Below are positions 45,632 to 56,324 of a stretch of 64,000 nt of DNA, piece after piece; the stretch's first letter is position 1, and each line of letters starts with the position of its first letter. The position numbers and the translations under genes are program-made. The notes under the pieces are model-generated. The model made no database searches and had not been told where the DNA came from. It saw only the letters and a program-made list of their open reading frames with translations. Source of the DNA: Pholiota molesta (lineage: Eukaryota > Basidiomycota > Agaricomycetes > Agaricales > Strophariaceae); assembly GCA_014925825.1 (NCBI GenBank), contig JACGCK010000001.1, positions 1,488,001 through 1,552,000 of the forward strand, in the 5' to 3' direction.

Positions 45632-47718
45632 TGCAAAGGATGTTGTGGCGGAAGAAGATGGGATAGGTGTACAGTCGAGAGAAGGAAAGGCCCTCTTTAT
45701 ACGCAGTCAAGAGTTTGCAACGAGGTTGTACCATAAATACTTGTTTTGATGCCTCCATGCCTCATGTATCCTATCATAGCTATAAATGCTCTGTCGGAAC
45801 GTGAGCTTTCTAAGGGGACATAATCCTTGAACAGTTCCGGTGCCATATTTGTATCCTGAAGCTGTCTGAGACGGAGCCCCGACGAAGAGGTCGAATCTGT
45901 GATTGCCAATGGTCACACAAGGCCCATATAGATCTCAATAATATTCACATACCGGGCTTGGATGCTACAGTCAGCGTCGTTATCCGCTGTTCAGGCCTCA
46001 ACAAATTGTCTCCGAACCAGTGCCAAGTAAGACTAGATTTGAAGAGCCTTTCACTTCGGAAATTAAAGCCTTATGTCTGTGTTGTCATTGGAGCCGAGAT
46101 ACCGCGAGGAGGCCATGTGTAAGTTTTGACAAAAAGCGCAGACTTAAAAGCGCTTTGCTGACTCGGAGGCGTACATATCAGTAAAGGCGCTGTAGCGAAT
46201 ATTGCTTCAAGCGGCCATCTGGAATGTGTGGCTGTTAGAGACAAGTGTTTTTGCAATAATAATGAAAGACAGACTGGTGGTCTAATGGGCGTCTGAAGGA
46301 CACGTTTTGGTGCGGTGCTGTAGTGAGCACTGATGATGCAGTGCGGAACGCGTAACATCGGGAACAGGCCCAAACAACGCGTTCGCGACTACTTAATCAC
46401 ATGATCACAAGCTTTTTCTGGTCCTGCCACCCCTCAACGTTCAACCTCAACCTGTGTGCTTATTCTTGCATTATTCAACCTTCTCTCTCGCTTACGACTC
46501 GGGACATTGCTCAAAAGTTTAAGCTCGGCTCAAAACTAGTCCAACGAGGAACAGAAAAGGGCACCAGCCTTCCCAGAAGCAACATGGATTGTCAAAAAAG
46601 AGGCCCGGGGTCAAACAGCTGGCCTACCCATTTTTTGGAGTCTTTGGAGGTGTCATTTGGTTCGTTGCTTACTTTAATTTTAGGTCCGTGGCCACTAGAT
46701 ATACCCACCACTTTGACCCCCATGGCTTAAGTCATGAACTATGCTCATCCGTCTTCATACTCAAAAATGCCTGCGCTTTACCAATCCCATCTACATAGGA
46801 TCTTCTAGGATACGGTGGATGGACCATGGATTCCAGGAACATCCTTAGCCTAATATGCGAAGGCGCATAGAGATATATTTAGCCTTTTCATTTCCTCAAA
46901 TGTTCGCCTATGCAGGCCTATGCTGGTTGCTCGCCTCACTGTCGCAAAATTCTCTGCGCAAATATTCATTCAGAGAGCCTGCCCGGGTTCAAGGGGTGTT
47001 TCAGATCACTTCTATCTACATATGCACGTTCAACGATATTGCGGGGTTCAGGGTACCACTTTTACGTATGTATGAAATCGTCAGTAACTATAGCCGCTGC
47101 GAAGAGTTAATCAATAACATTTCAGTAGGTCACCATTCTTTTGCTACTGTGCTGGAAGAGTACTTATGCTAGAAGATATCTGACTCTATGATTATTGCGG
47201 TCTCTAACTTTCATCGAACGACTCTCAAAACAACAGTTTCAGCTGAAATGATGCCTGTGTTGTGGACATAAAATACATGTGCGAACGGGGAGGCTTACAC
47301 GCGGACCCAGATACGAGTACTTAACACAGTACTGTATGAAGGCCTCCAATATGTGAAGGACTTACTGAAGGCTATGATCCGGCCTTGTAAGTATATTGGT
47401 TTTTTCTGTAGATTTGTCGCTGCTGCATTTGCATCCGAACTATAACTATCTACACCCCAACTACACCCTACGAACTTCATAACGTTGGGCCCTGTAGAAG
47501 CAAGCTATTGTTTTTCTACAAAATTCGAGGACGTCTAGAATCTAAGTAACTGTCTTCAGACCATCTAAACCAGTATTCCGAACATTCCGAGCAATTCGAG
47601 CAATTCTAAAGTTGGAGAGGAGGATATTACCTTAAGTTGTCTCGAAATAGCAATTAAATGATATCATTTGGCTGTTTTCATCACAAGGAACCAATTAACG
47701 CCCTTATCACAAACCTCC
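45632..47718. other. Gene-poor gap with possible decayed coding fragments
   Basis: 2.1 kb. A minus frame from the ATG at 46358 (MLRVPHCIISAHYSTAPKRV, stop 46071) looks like a short mitochondrial-type leader with a potential intron, but I cannot extend it convincingly. A plus frame around 46590-46720 reads KQLAYPFFGVFGGVIWFVAYF, a membrane-helix-like stretch, and stops soon after. Either could be a remnant of a gene. No complete gene is supported. Confidence 0.35.
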
Positions 47719-48177
47719 ATGATCATGGCGCCGTCGAGGGAGAAACTCGGACAATCTGCCCATAGCTTCTGTGATGCATTTGCAGAAAAGAAAAAATTGG
47801 ACGCCATACTCTCCTTGTTCTCGACCACACACGAGGTTTCAGTAATCGAGCACGGCCTATCTATCCTTGCACCCTTCCTGGGCAGACCATTCATAGGAAT
47901 ATCTGGGGTGCGACAATATTTTGAGCTTATCGGATCGCTTCTATCATATAAAGACATCTCGTTCTCTCAATATGTTGTGGACCCTGAAAGCATGAAGGTC
48001 TCCGTGAAAGGGAAAGGAACATTTACATGGTTGAGCACGAAGCAGTCATGGGATGAGACTTTCACCTATACATTGGACTTCGACGAGGAATTAAAAGTTA
48101 CACAGTATCAAATATGGGCAGATTCTGGAGCTGCTTATCTTGCTAGCAATGGGAAGTTAGGCAACGTGAAGATTTGA
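47719..48177 (+). CDS. NTF2/SnoaL-like small protein
   Basis: A single exon, 152 residues, with ATG at 47719 (MIMAPSREKLGQ) or the in-frame ATG at 47725. The fold pattern is of the NTF2-like superfamily: an N-terminal helix (AHSFCDAFAEKKKLDAILSLF), then FLGRPFIGISGVRQYFELIG, a beta strand pair (SFSQYVVDPESMKVSVKGKGTFTW), SWDETFTYTLDFDEELKVTQYQIW and an end at GKLGNVKI. Fungal homologs are common but uncharacterised; members bind small ligands or act as isomerases or cyclases. It is tail-to-tail with GH3 xylosidase (232 bp apart), without functional link evident. Confidence 0.75.
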   Translation: MIMAPSREKLGQSAHSFCDAFAEKKKLDAILSLFSTTHEVSVIEHGLSILAPFLGRPFIGISGVRQYFELIGSLLSYKDISFSQYVVDPESMKVSVKGKGTFTWLSTKQSWDETFTYTLDFDEELKVTQYQIWADSGAAYLASNGKLGNVKI

Positions 48178-48409
48178 AGTACGTCGCTCCTCGTCCCGCT
48201 CCTTCGGTGTCTGAAAAGACGTGTTCATATTCATTGCTTAGGGATCGCCTTCTCAATGTACCCCACAATTCATATCGCAATTTACATACATAGGGTTTAA
48301 TATAATACATGATATATGAACTTCATCATCGTTCGATTACATAATTCAATCACAGTCGGACGAAGGTTATGTGTTTCCTTTTCGTGGATAATGCCATTCA
48401 CTTACCATC

Positions 48410-50888
48410 TTACGAGGATGGTTCCTGTGGCCAACTAGAAATTTGGGCTGGCGTTCCTTCCAACTCAAAATTATGCGTAAGAGACACCTCTGCGCCCGTA
48501 TCGATGGTGATGTGGTACGTTCCGGGATACACCCAAAGGTTCCCCTGTGCGTCCGCGCGTGCGACAGATCCCAGAGTCACCTTCAATGCAGCAGTAGCTT
48601 CCTTTCCGGGCGCTATAGAATGTAGGCGCGTATAAGAGGCCAACTGTTTGTTGGGAAGCGGCACCGGCCCACCAGATCCGCTGATAAAGAGAAGAGCGAC
48701 ATAATCCGAGGTAACCTTCCCGGTGTTCCTGACAGCAACGGTGAACGTGTCGAATACATTGAGATCGACGGTTTTTTCCGTGTGGAAAGAAACTTTTGGA
48801 ATCTGGTATTTCGTAGAAGGCTGTGATTTCCAACTGAGAGCGAATTTGGTGAAATGAAGGCCGTGCCCGAATTCGAAGACAGGTGTTCCTTGGAACCATT
48901 TATATGTTCGGCCAGGATTAGTGCTGCTGGGATGGAGAGTCATATCAGTCATGGGTACTTGATTGACGTAGTCCGCAGGATACTGCGTAGTTCCCAGACG
49001 TCCTGCTGGTGCAGCTTTACCGCTCAAAATATCACTCAATGCTGCTCCGCCGCTTTGGCCTGGGTATCCAGCCCATACGATCGAGTTAACCTGTTACGAT
49101 CGGTTGTCAATGAATGAAGTTGCGAGATAACAAACAAAGAACAGAACCTGTGTGTTATTCTTGAGCGTTGTACTGTCAACTTGGCCACCTCCAAATTGCA
49201 CAACCACAAAAGGTTTCTTGAGGGCAGCTAGCTGGGCCATGAGGTCAAGTTGGACACCAGGCCAGCTGATCGCAGTCCGATCATTCCCTTCACTTTCGAC
49301 CGTCTCGTCGATCCCTCCCGCAAACACGATAGCATCGGCTGCCTGCGCCGCAGCTAGCGCAGCCGCAAATCCAGTCGTCGAATTGCCGGTCGTCGTCGTA
49401 CCCGAGGCGAAGGTAGCTTTGAATCCCGCATTGAGTGCACCTTGAAGAGGACTAATGAGGAAGGGGGCGGTGCCCTGGTAGTTTCCTTGCAATTGGGTTG
49501 TTGCGTTGGCCCATGGGCCGATGTAGGCGATGTTTTTGATAGAGGATTTGAATGGAAGCGTGCCATCGTTTTTCAGGAGGACGATACCCTCGACCGCGGC
49601 CTGATGAGCAAGCGCCTGAGCAGCTGGTGTATTCACGTCAGACCAGCCGAGTTGGCGGAAAGGTTGCGCGCTCGGAGGATCGAAATAACCAAGGCTATCA
49701 ATATAGACGTACATTAGTCAATATCATGAGTTGCAACGAAAACACCTTACCGAACGAGAGATGAATATTGCCTAACCAGGGCTTTTTCCAAATCAGGCCT
49801 GGTGATCAGGGACTGATTGAATGCGTCGGGCAAATGTAGAGAATACGCGGTTCCACAGTCAATGTCCGTTCCAGCTTTCAAAGCATCGGCCACGGCGTGA
49901 GGATAGTCGGCCGTATAGTGATGCGTGCTGAAGATATTGTCCACCGCGTCGCAGTCGGATGTGACCCATCGGCCAATATCGTCGAACCCCCAATAGTCGC
50001 GCAAGACAGACTGTAAAAGGTAGGAATTCGCACATGACGGGATGCCGTTTACGGAGTTATAGCTGCACATGACGGACGCGACCTTGGCATCGCGGACACA
50101 GCTCTGGAATGGCGGCAGGTAGAACTCGCTCATGTCTTGAGCGGTCACAACCGCGTTGAAAGACATGCGGTTGTTGCCTTCCCAGTTTTCCAGATCGTAC
50201 GCCGCGAAGTGCTTGCAGTCTGCGATAACCTTGTAGTATGGCTCCGGGTTGATCCCACCCTGCAGTCCTTGGATGAGGTTGAAGACGTATTGGGAGATAT
50301 GGAAGGGATCCTCGCCGGGGGTTTCTTGTCCACGGCCCCAGCGCGGGTCTTTAAATGGGTTAATGTTGGTGTAAAGAAGTCGACGCCTGCGCGACCGGCG
50401 TTGTTGAATGCGCGCGCTTCAGTGCTAATAACCGTGGCCACTTCTTTGATGAGATCGTCGTCGAACGCTGCGCCCATTAGGATAGGCTGAGGGAAAGATG
50501 TGGCGGAGCTGAAATTTTGGCCTGCAGGTGCGAATGTGACACCAGGGCTGCCAGCAACGCCGTGCTAGTTAAGAGACATGCCATTTTAAGAATTGACCTC
50601 GAAAAGTAGGCGGTAAAAACAATTTACCAGTGCTTCTGACCACCATTGGTATGAGGGAAGTCCTAATCTTGGCACACCTGGGGACAAGTTGACGGTATTC
50701 GCCATCAATTCGTCAACGGTAAATTGGGCGATGATAGCCTGAGCACGGGTGACAGGGTCCTTAGTTGTGTCGCATACAGCATTTCCTTTGAGAGGCGCAG
50801 TGGTACAGTCTGGGAAGGCATATGTGATGCCGGCATATGCGCGGGCCACAAAGTAGGCAACGACAAGACTTTTGAAATACCGCTTCAT
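48410..50888 (-). CDS. GH3 beta-xylosidase, secreted (one frame break)
   Basis: Start ATG at 50888 gives signal peptide MKRYFKSLVVAYFVARAYAG; an in-frame ATG at 50927 is less likely. Five exons, stop at 48410. Family blocks: VCDTTKDPVTRAQAIIAQFTVDELM, GLPSYQWWSEAL, HGVAGSPGVTFAP, FPQPILMGAAFDDDL, GRGQETPGEDPF, VIADCKHFAAYDLE, FQSCVRDAKVASVMCSYNSVNGIPSCANSYLL, WVTSDCDAVDNIF with the nucleophile Asp (SDCDA), ALKAGTDIDCG, GIVLLKNDGTLPF, AIVFAGGIDETVESEGNDR, VVVQFGGGQVDST, VWAGYPGQSGG, and a fibronectin-III-like end. This is the xylan-debranching xlnD type, releasing xylose from xylo-oligosaccharides. One base is missing near 50366-50370 between VDFFTP and NINPFKDPRWGRGQ, so as written the frame is broken. 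Confidence 0.93.
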
Positions 50889-51847
50889 CGTGGTCGGAAA
50901 CGCGTTGGTGCCAGCAAGATGTCCCATATGCGAAGGATTTTATACCATTTCTACCATATAGGATATCGTTCTTCAAAGGTCCGCTGGCTGACGCGAAGCT
51001 CAAACTCCGGAGAATTATCCGGCCTTGCACATGGCAAGAAGGCTGCAAACCTCTGATGACGAGCCCTTCTCCAAAGGTTTAGGCAGATTTTGTGAGGTAG
51101 TAGAGCGCGTATATGCACCGTAAGAAGCGGAGAGCGGGCAGGATGGAGCGGGTAGCTAATGTTGCAACGTCCTTCGCGAATCACGAGTTGAGATATTTGC
51201 GGGCCGTCAAAGATGTTTGAAGCAAAGAATTGTGTTTAATTGCCTACTATGCTTAGTCGAGGGCCGTAGAGAAGACAGAAGAACGGCAGTGATATGGTGG
51301 TGAATCATCATCACGGGGACTACGAAATTCTTAAAGTTAGAGCTGGATTCGTATGGATAAAATTTCAAGCGGATGCACGTTGCGTCGATATTTTGCTGGA
51401 TGTGAATCGAATATACACATTGTATAGTAAATGACGTGGCCATGGTTTATGATGGTATTGGCACGGGTATGGTTTGTTTTCCTTTCGCGAGGAAAAACTC
51501 TTGAACGGAAAACCTCGCCTTGGAAAGCCGAAGACAAAAAATATCATGGTTTCCCCTGGTTATAAGTGGTCATGAGGTCAGTTGTCTATTTTTGAAGGAT
51601 GTTGACGCCAACGCACTTAATGCCACAAGAGAGATGCACTTGCACGAATTATTATCTGGATGAACCCCTTAGAGTTGTTGAACGTTAGGCGGTTCAAATC
51701 CATCCAGTTAACCCAAAAGATGTTTGTGCACATTTGTAGTAAAAATTCGTGGCATTGACTGCCTTACAAAAATACGTAGATGAGTACAATACAATGTCCT
51801 TTGAAATTGGAAACGGAACAAGACGAACCAAGGAGACAAAAAAGGCA
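50889..51847. other. Intergenic: GH3 promoter and TAF9 3' side
   Basis: About 960 bases upstream of the xylosidase. It should contain its sugar-responsive promoter; I can point to no confirmed activator site. No gene recognised. Confidence 0.45.
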
Positions 51848-52710
51848 TCAATCGTAGTCGTCTTCTTCCACTAATTTTCGTTTCACACCGTTCGTATTTT
51901 CAACCAACGCAGTCGAAACTTCTTCCATTGCATCGCTCTCTTCTTCTTCGTCGTCGCCTCCTGCAAAGAGTCCTTCCTCGTCGTCGTCGCCTAGCTCGCT
52001 AGCCTCTTCAGTCTCCATACGCATTCCTTGTGCTGGCGTGCCTATCATATCAATGTCTGATGGCGTAGCAATAGCGCTGATGGGGAAGGGCGCCTCCTCT
52101 CTCATAGGCTCTTGTGAGGCCATTGTTGAGGGCGTTCCACGACCTTGAGCACGCGACATAGCAATGTGCGTCATTTCGATATCCTCTTCCTCTTCCTCCG
52201 ATTCAGACTCTGATTCTTCGATCTCTTCGATTTCCTCATCAAATAGCTTGACTCCCGGAGGAGGTTTGTTGGGAATCAGGTCAAAGTCGACTGAAGAGAG
52301 ACATTCAGAGGCAGGCGGAAGTCGGACGCCGAATACCTCTGGCACAGCGGGCAGCGGGACAGCGTTTACATCTTCGGCAAGGGAGAGAATGTACTGACAA
52401 CATCGCGGCTTTAGCATGCATTCAACGCAGATGAAACACAACGCACCTCCTTGGGAACGCGTCCACCAAACTCCCAGCCCACCCGGGCCTGCACTGCGAG
52501 GGTGATGTCGTCCATTTCGATCTTGCCTCCGCGGCCAGCATGTTCGGCATAGACGCTGGCGTCGGTGATGACCTGGGAGGTGTACCTGTGGGCAAACTCG
52601 AGTAGTTGGTGGAGGACGCCTGGCTGTGCATCCTGGACAGAGGGCGCGGACGAGAGGAGGAGGGCGATGGCCCGGGCGGTGGAGGGCAGACTCTCGGCTG
52701 AGCGCGACAT
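51848..52710 (-). CDS. TAF9: TAF9, TFIID/SAGA histone-fold subunit
   Basis: Two exons (52447-52710 and 51848-52393) give 269 residues from the ATG at 52710. The histone fold occupies residues 1-90: ARAIALLLSSAPSVQDAQPGVLHQLLEFAHRYTSQVITDASVYAEHAGR, KIEMDDITLAVQARVGWEFGGRVPKE. Next is the conserved region YILSLAEDVNAVPLPAVPEVFGVRLPP, SVDFDLIPNKPP, and a long acidic tail with runs of Glu/Asp (EEIEEIEESESESEEEEED; DDEEGLFAGGDDEEEESD) and a basic VKRKLVEEDDYD end. TAF9 pairs with TAF6 in TFIID and SAGA to promote RNA polymerase II initiation. Frame intact. It is divergent from ISU1, with 177 bp between ATGs. An in-frame upstream ATG at 52896 would overlap ISU1 and is unlikely. Confidence 0.92.
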
Positions 52711-52887
52711 GGCAGGCGAGAAACGCGCCTGATCGTGGTTGGCGGAGGATTGCTTGGTGCTGTTTGGCGGAGGCGTGGGCTGTGATTGGCTGGGGTGGAG
52801 CCAATGGGATGTCTCGTGAGCGTGTGAGTGTGGTGGGAAATGACAAAGGCAGGGGCCGACTGGCTCCCACTTCCACCACTCCCCGCC
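52711..52887. promoter_or_regulatory. Compact divergent promoter TAF9 / ISU1
   Basis: 177 bp between divergent start codons must contain both core promoters and 5' UTRs. GC-rich; no TATA box seen. CCAAT-type sequence occurs near 52800 (GCCAATGGG). Confidence 0.5.
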
Positions 52888-53682
52888 ATGTTCCATTCAG
52901 CTCTGCGAAAGACCCTTTTCTCTGCGCCCCGTCCTGCCATCGCCCGCGCCAGCATCCAACAAGTAGCTGCCCGCGGCTATCACGAGAAGGTCATTTCTCA
53001 CTACGAAAAGCCTAGAAACGTATGTTTGGCCCATTTCAAAAGTCTGGACCGTTTTATCTGATAACTCCCATCTCAGGTTGGCTCCCTCCCCAAAGGCGAC
53101 ATCGATGTCGGCACTGGCCTAGTAGGCGCTCCTGCGTAAGTCTCCCATTTCGAGACACTGTCGGGTTGCACGTCGCTCCCCGCAGTCGCCCTCGTTCCCG
53201 TCGCCATACCCCGGGATAAATCGGACTTCTAACTTTCCCTCCTTCCTTTTCCACAGCTGCGGCGATGTGATGAAGCTCCAAATTCGTGTCGATGATAACG
53301 GATTCATCTCAGACGTCAAGTTCAAGACATTTGGCTGTGGCAGCGCCATCGCGTCCAGCTCATATATGACTGAGCGCGTCATGGGCCTTTCATTGGACGA
53401 GGCTGGCAAGATCAAGAACACTGAAATTGCCAAAGAACTATGCCTACCGCCCGTAAAGCTTCATTGCTCAAGTATGTTTCTTCCTTGACGTCGCTGTTTA
53501 CAAATTCGGTCTGACTGTACCCTTTCGAAGTGCTCGCCGAGGACGCCATTCGCTCGGCTATCCGTGACTACCGCTCCAAACGAGCCAACATGGCCAAGAA
53601 GTCGGGCTTCATTGATGTTTCCCAGAATGCAACGACAGGGGAAACAACGACGACCTCAAGTCAGACCTCAAGTCAGACTTAA
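52888..53682 (+). CDS. ISU1: ISU1, Fe-S cluster scaffold (mitochondrial)
   Basis: Four exons, ATG at 52888 to TAA at 53680-53682. Mitochondrial leader [20 protein letters not shown], then [106 protein letters not shown]. The three cluster-ligand Cys are in APACGD, FGCGSAI and KLHCS, and the LPPVKLHC motif is the Ssq1/HscA chaperone binding site. It assembles [2Fe-2S] clusters from Nfs1 sulfur and frataxin iron in the matrix. The C-terminus is a Thr/Ser-rich tail with a [10 protein letters not shown] repeat. Frame intact. The other Fe-S factor in this window, IBA57, is over 10 kb away. Confidence 0.96.
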
Positions 53683-53947
53683 GTTGACCTCATCCTTTGG
53701 GCTTTCGGCCCCCGGCTCCATTATCATCTGACGTCCTCATTCCCGATGAAAATTACTACCTACACAATAGTCACCCTTTTTATTTGCCCATCTGTATTAT
53801 AGTACTGTGACATCTGCATATACCAGTATAAAGTCTTCATGACATCGTGTTTCTCAGTAGTGCATGACAACGCGAAGATTATTAGATACAATTGATATAT
53901 TTTGAAAAAAATTACATGCAAACAAAAACAGCCATGAATGAGAAAAC

Positions 53948-56147
53948 CTCAAGCCCCCTTTTGCCCAACAAACGAGAAAGTACCGCCTGAGAACCACTTT
54001 TGGTTGGCCTCTTTCACTTGCTGTAATCTTGTATTGCGATTGGTCAACTCGAAACCTGTCAAAAAAAAGCCAGTTAGAACGAGGTGGCAGGCAAGTACGT
54101 CATGAATGGCACCGACCTTGTGATGGAGTTACACTCAAAGATGTGGCCGTCCCCGAACTCTGCGAGGACTGCGACTGCTGGGCTGCGCGTGTAAGTGCCG
54201 CTGTCCGCAACTTGTTCGCCTTCGACATTTTTGCTATTGAAAAAAGGCCCGTTTGAATCAACCGACAGCAAAAAGACACAAAAAGATCTTGGACATACCC
54301 CGACTTTTGGCCTCCCCGAGCCCCGCACGGACCTTGCCTGTGCCCGCCCCGATCATTCCCAACCCCTTTGTTTGGTCGAAGGCACCGACTTCCTCTTCAG
54401 CCTCGCCGAACGCCATGCGGTTCTGCAGTTTGCGCAGCTCCGTTTGTGCATATGCCTCTTTCGCTTTGCGCGCACTGTAATGTATTATTGTGAGCAACCT
54501 GAATTGAACAAGGACACGAGATGAAAGTCGCAAAGAGGAAGACGCACCGTTTTCCACCACGGCGTTTCTTGGGCCCATCACCTGGTATAGGCAGGGCCTT
54601 GACAACTTTTGAGGGTGGAGGTGCAGCCAGCTTGTCAATGCGTTTTTCGATCTTATCCCGAAGGCCCTCGCCGTATGTGCCTACAAATGACAGTTACATT
54701 TTTTTTCTCTCAGACGTTAGATGAAACGTCAGACGCACCATCTCTTCTTGACCGCTCCAAGTCCATTCGAGCCGCTAGAACGCACTTTGCACCAATCGTT
54801 CGTTGAATTTGAGCTGATATTCGGGCGGTGTTGTAGTGACGAGTTCGGATTGGAAGATGAATCCCGTATGGCGTTTTTGTGTCGCTGTCGAGAACCCGCA
54901 GTGATCTTTTTTTGCGCTCCTAGAAGCTGTAAAAACAAGTCGACATGAATCACTAGGAGTCATAGCAGAGTAGAACTTGCGTACATGGACATTACACGAA
55001 GGCATTTTGGCAAGGCCGGAAAGGCCACCGGCGACTCCAAGTAATTTGGCGGCTGTGGTAGTACCAACAATAGCGGATAGGTTGGGTGCAAGTACATTCA
55101 TTCGGGAGCTGACATACATAAAAATCTAGCGCAGAAGGATGTCAGAACTACCGGAGTCACTGATAACAGAAAGAGCGCACCTTTTTGCGTGCCTCTTCCA
55201 AACGATCTGCGAGGTCACAAGCGCGTTGGACAGCGGTCCATTCTGCATTTGAAAGCAATTTCCCGGAGGTTGTCGTTGAGGTAACGACGACGCTCATGAT
55301 GATAGCGGGTGGGAGGACGCCTTGAAGGTTGACCTTGGCCAGTTCCTAGAAATAGGTGATGAAGAATGAGATGGCATGAGAGTTGTAAAAGAATGTATCC
55401 TCACCTCAGTATTGGCAAGAGCGCGCACAGAGCGGATATACATAGCAGGATCTGTAACGAGTTGTTCAAGCTCCGGGAATCGAGGGTAATAGTGATCTCT
55501 AATGAACTGCAGCAAGTCATTGAGTCATTTAGATATGCTTGTCAGCTGTGAAAGTCCTGACCTTGTGCACTACGAGAATTTCATTGTCGACGTCAACCGA
55601 CAGATTGTTGGCTTGTACAATCACGTTGTATTCTGGGTTCAAATGAGCTGGCAGAGCCATCTGAGCATTTGGAGTTGGATTGGCCTGATACTTCTCGATG
55701 TCCTATAGGATGACAAGCATCGAATCAGTCCATAGAGCGCATACATGTTTGGAGCAAAGAAGAATATACCTTTAGGACGTCGTTCATCCGTTTGCTCCCC
55801 TCCAGTTTAGCAACCTTGCTGACATCTTCGATGGCTCCGAGTTCCATGCGTTGGACATCCTCTGCATCGAGCTCGTCCGCAGGCTTCACACCGCCTTCGA
55901 GAACGAGTCCACCAATCTCAATCGCCTTTCCATCGGCGCCTTTTGCGGTCTCGTCGGCGCGTTCGCCTTCTTCCATATCCTCGTCGTCTTCATCCTGCTC
56001 GAGGTCGCCTGTGCCCAGTGCCTTGCGCTTGAGGCCATTGACAGGAGCGGAGATGGAGGGCTCTGGCTGCTGGAGCTCTTCTTCCTCCTCTTCTCCTCCG
56101 GAGAGGCCTTCGAGATCTGCGAGAAGTTCGTCTGCGAGTCCGCTCAT
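53948..56147 (-). CDS. PRP31: PRP31, U4/U6 snRNP protein (two frame breaks)
   Basis: ATG at 56147, TGA at 53948-53950, about nine exons. The N-terminus is acidic ([23 protein letters not shown]). Next [65 protein letters not shown] and [16 protein letters not shown]. The Nop domain that binds U4 snRNA and 15.5K is [35 protein letters not shown]. After LLGAQKK come [20 protein letters not shown] and [10 protein letters not shown]. The C-terminus is [77 protein letters not shown] and [16 protein letters not shown]. It stabilises the U4/U6-U5 tri-snRNP. Two single-base losses break the frame: the T7 run 54907-54913 and the T3 run 54808-54810. As PRP31 is essential in yeast, a sequence error is likelier than loss. 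Confidence 0.92.
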
Positions 56148-56324
56148 GGTAGCAGCTGAGTTGTAGCGTGATGGTGGACAGAATAGATGGTGTGATCATG
56201 TGACGGACACGGGCGATGACATCGTGAGGGCAACGTCATTTGCTGAGTCATATGACGTCGCTGGGGTTGAGTGGAACGCATATCATGGATGGAAAAATAC
56301 GATCGCCAGTGTCCCTTTAATACG
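56148..56324. promoter_or_regulatory. Compact divergent promoter PRP31 / kinase
   Basis: 177 bp between divergent ATGs. Contains a repeated TGACGT-type core (tgtgacggac, catatgacgtcgc near 56199-56262); TGACGTC at about 56254 is a CRE/ATF-type sequence, which would suit a stress kinase. This reading is inference. Confidence 0.45.

Noticed and set aside
36952..50888. Biosynthetic or catabolic gene cluster joining polyol dehydrogenase and xylosidase
   Set aside because: They are 8 kb apart with unrelated genes between and there is no shared regulator, so proximity is not evidence of a cluster.
51691..51701. GGTTCAAATCC, resembling a tRNA B box
   Set aside because: No A box or foldable cloverleaf upstream, so no tRNA is called.
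55792..56166. Ser-rich plus-strand frame of 124 codons
   Set aside because: Antisense to the acidic N-terminus of PRP31.
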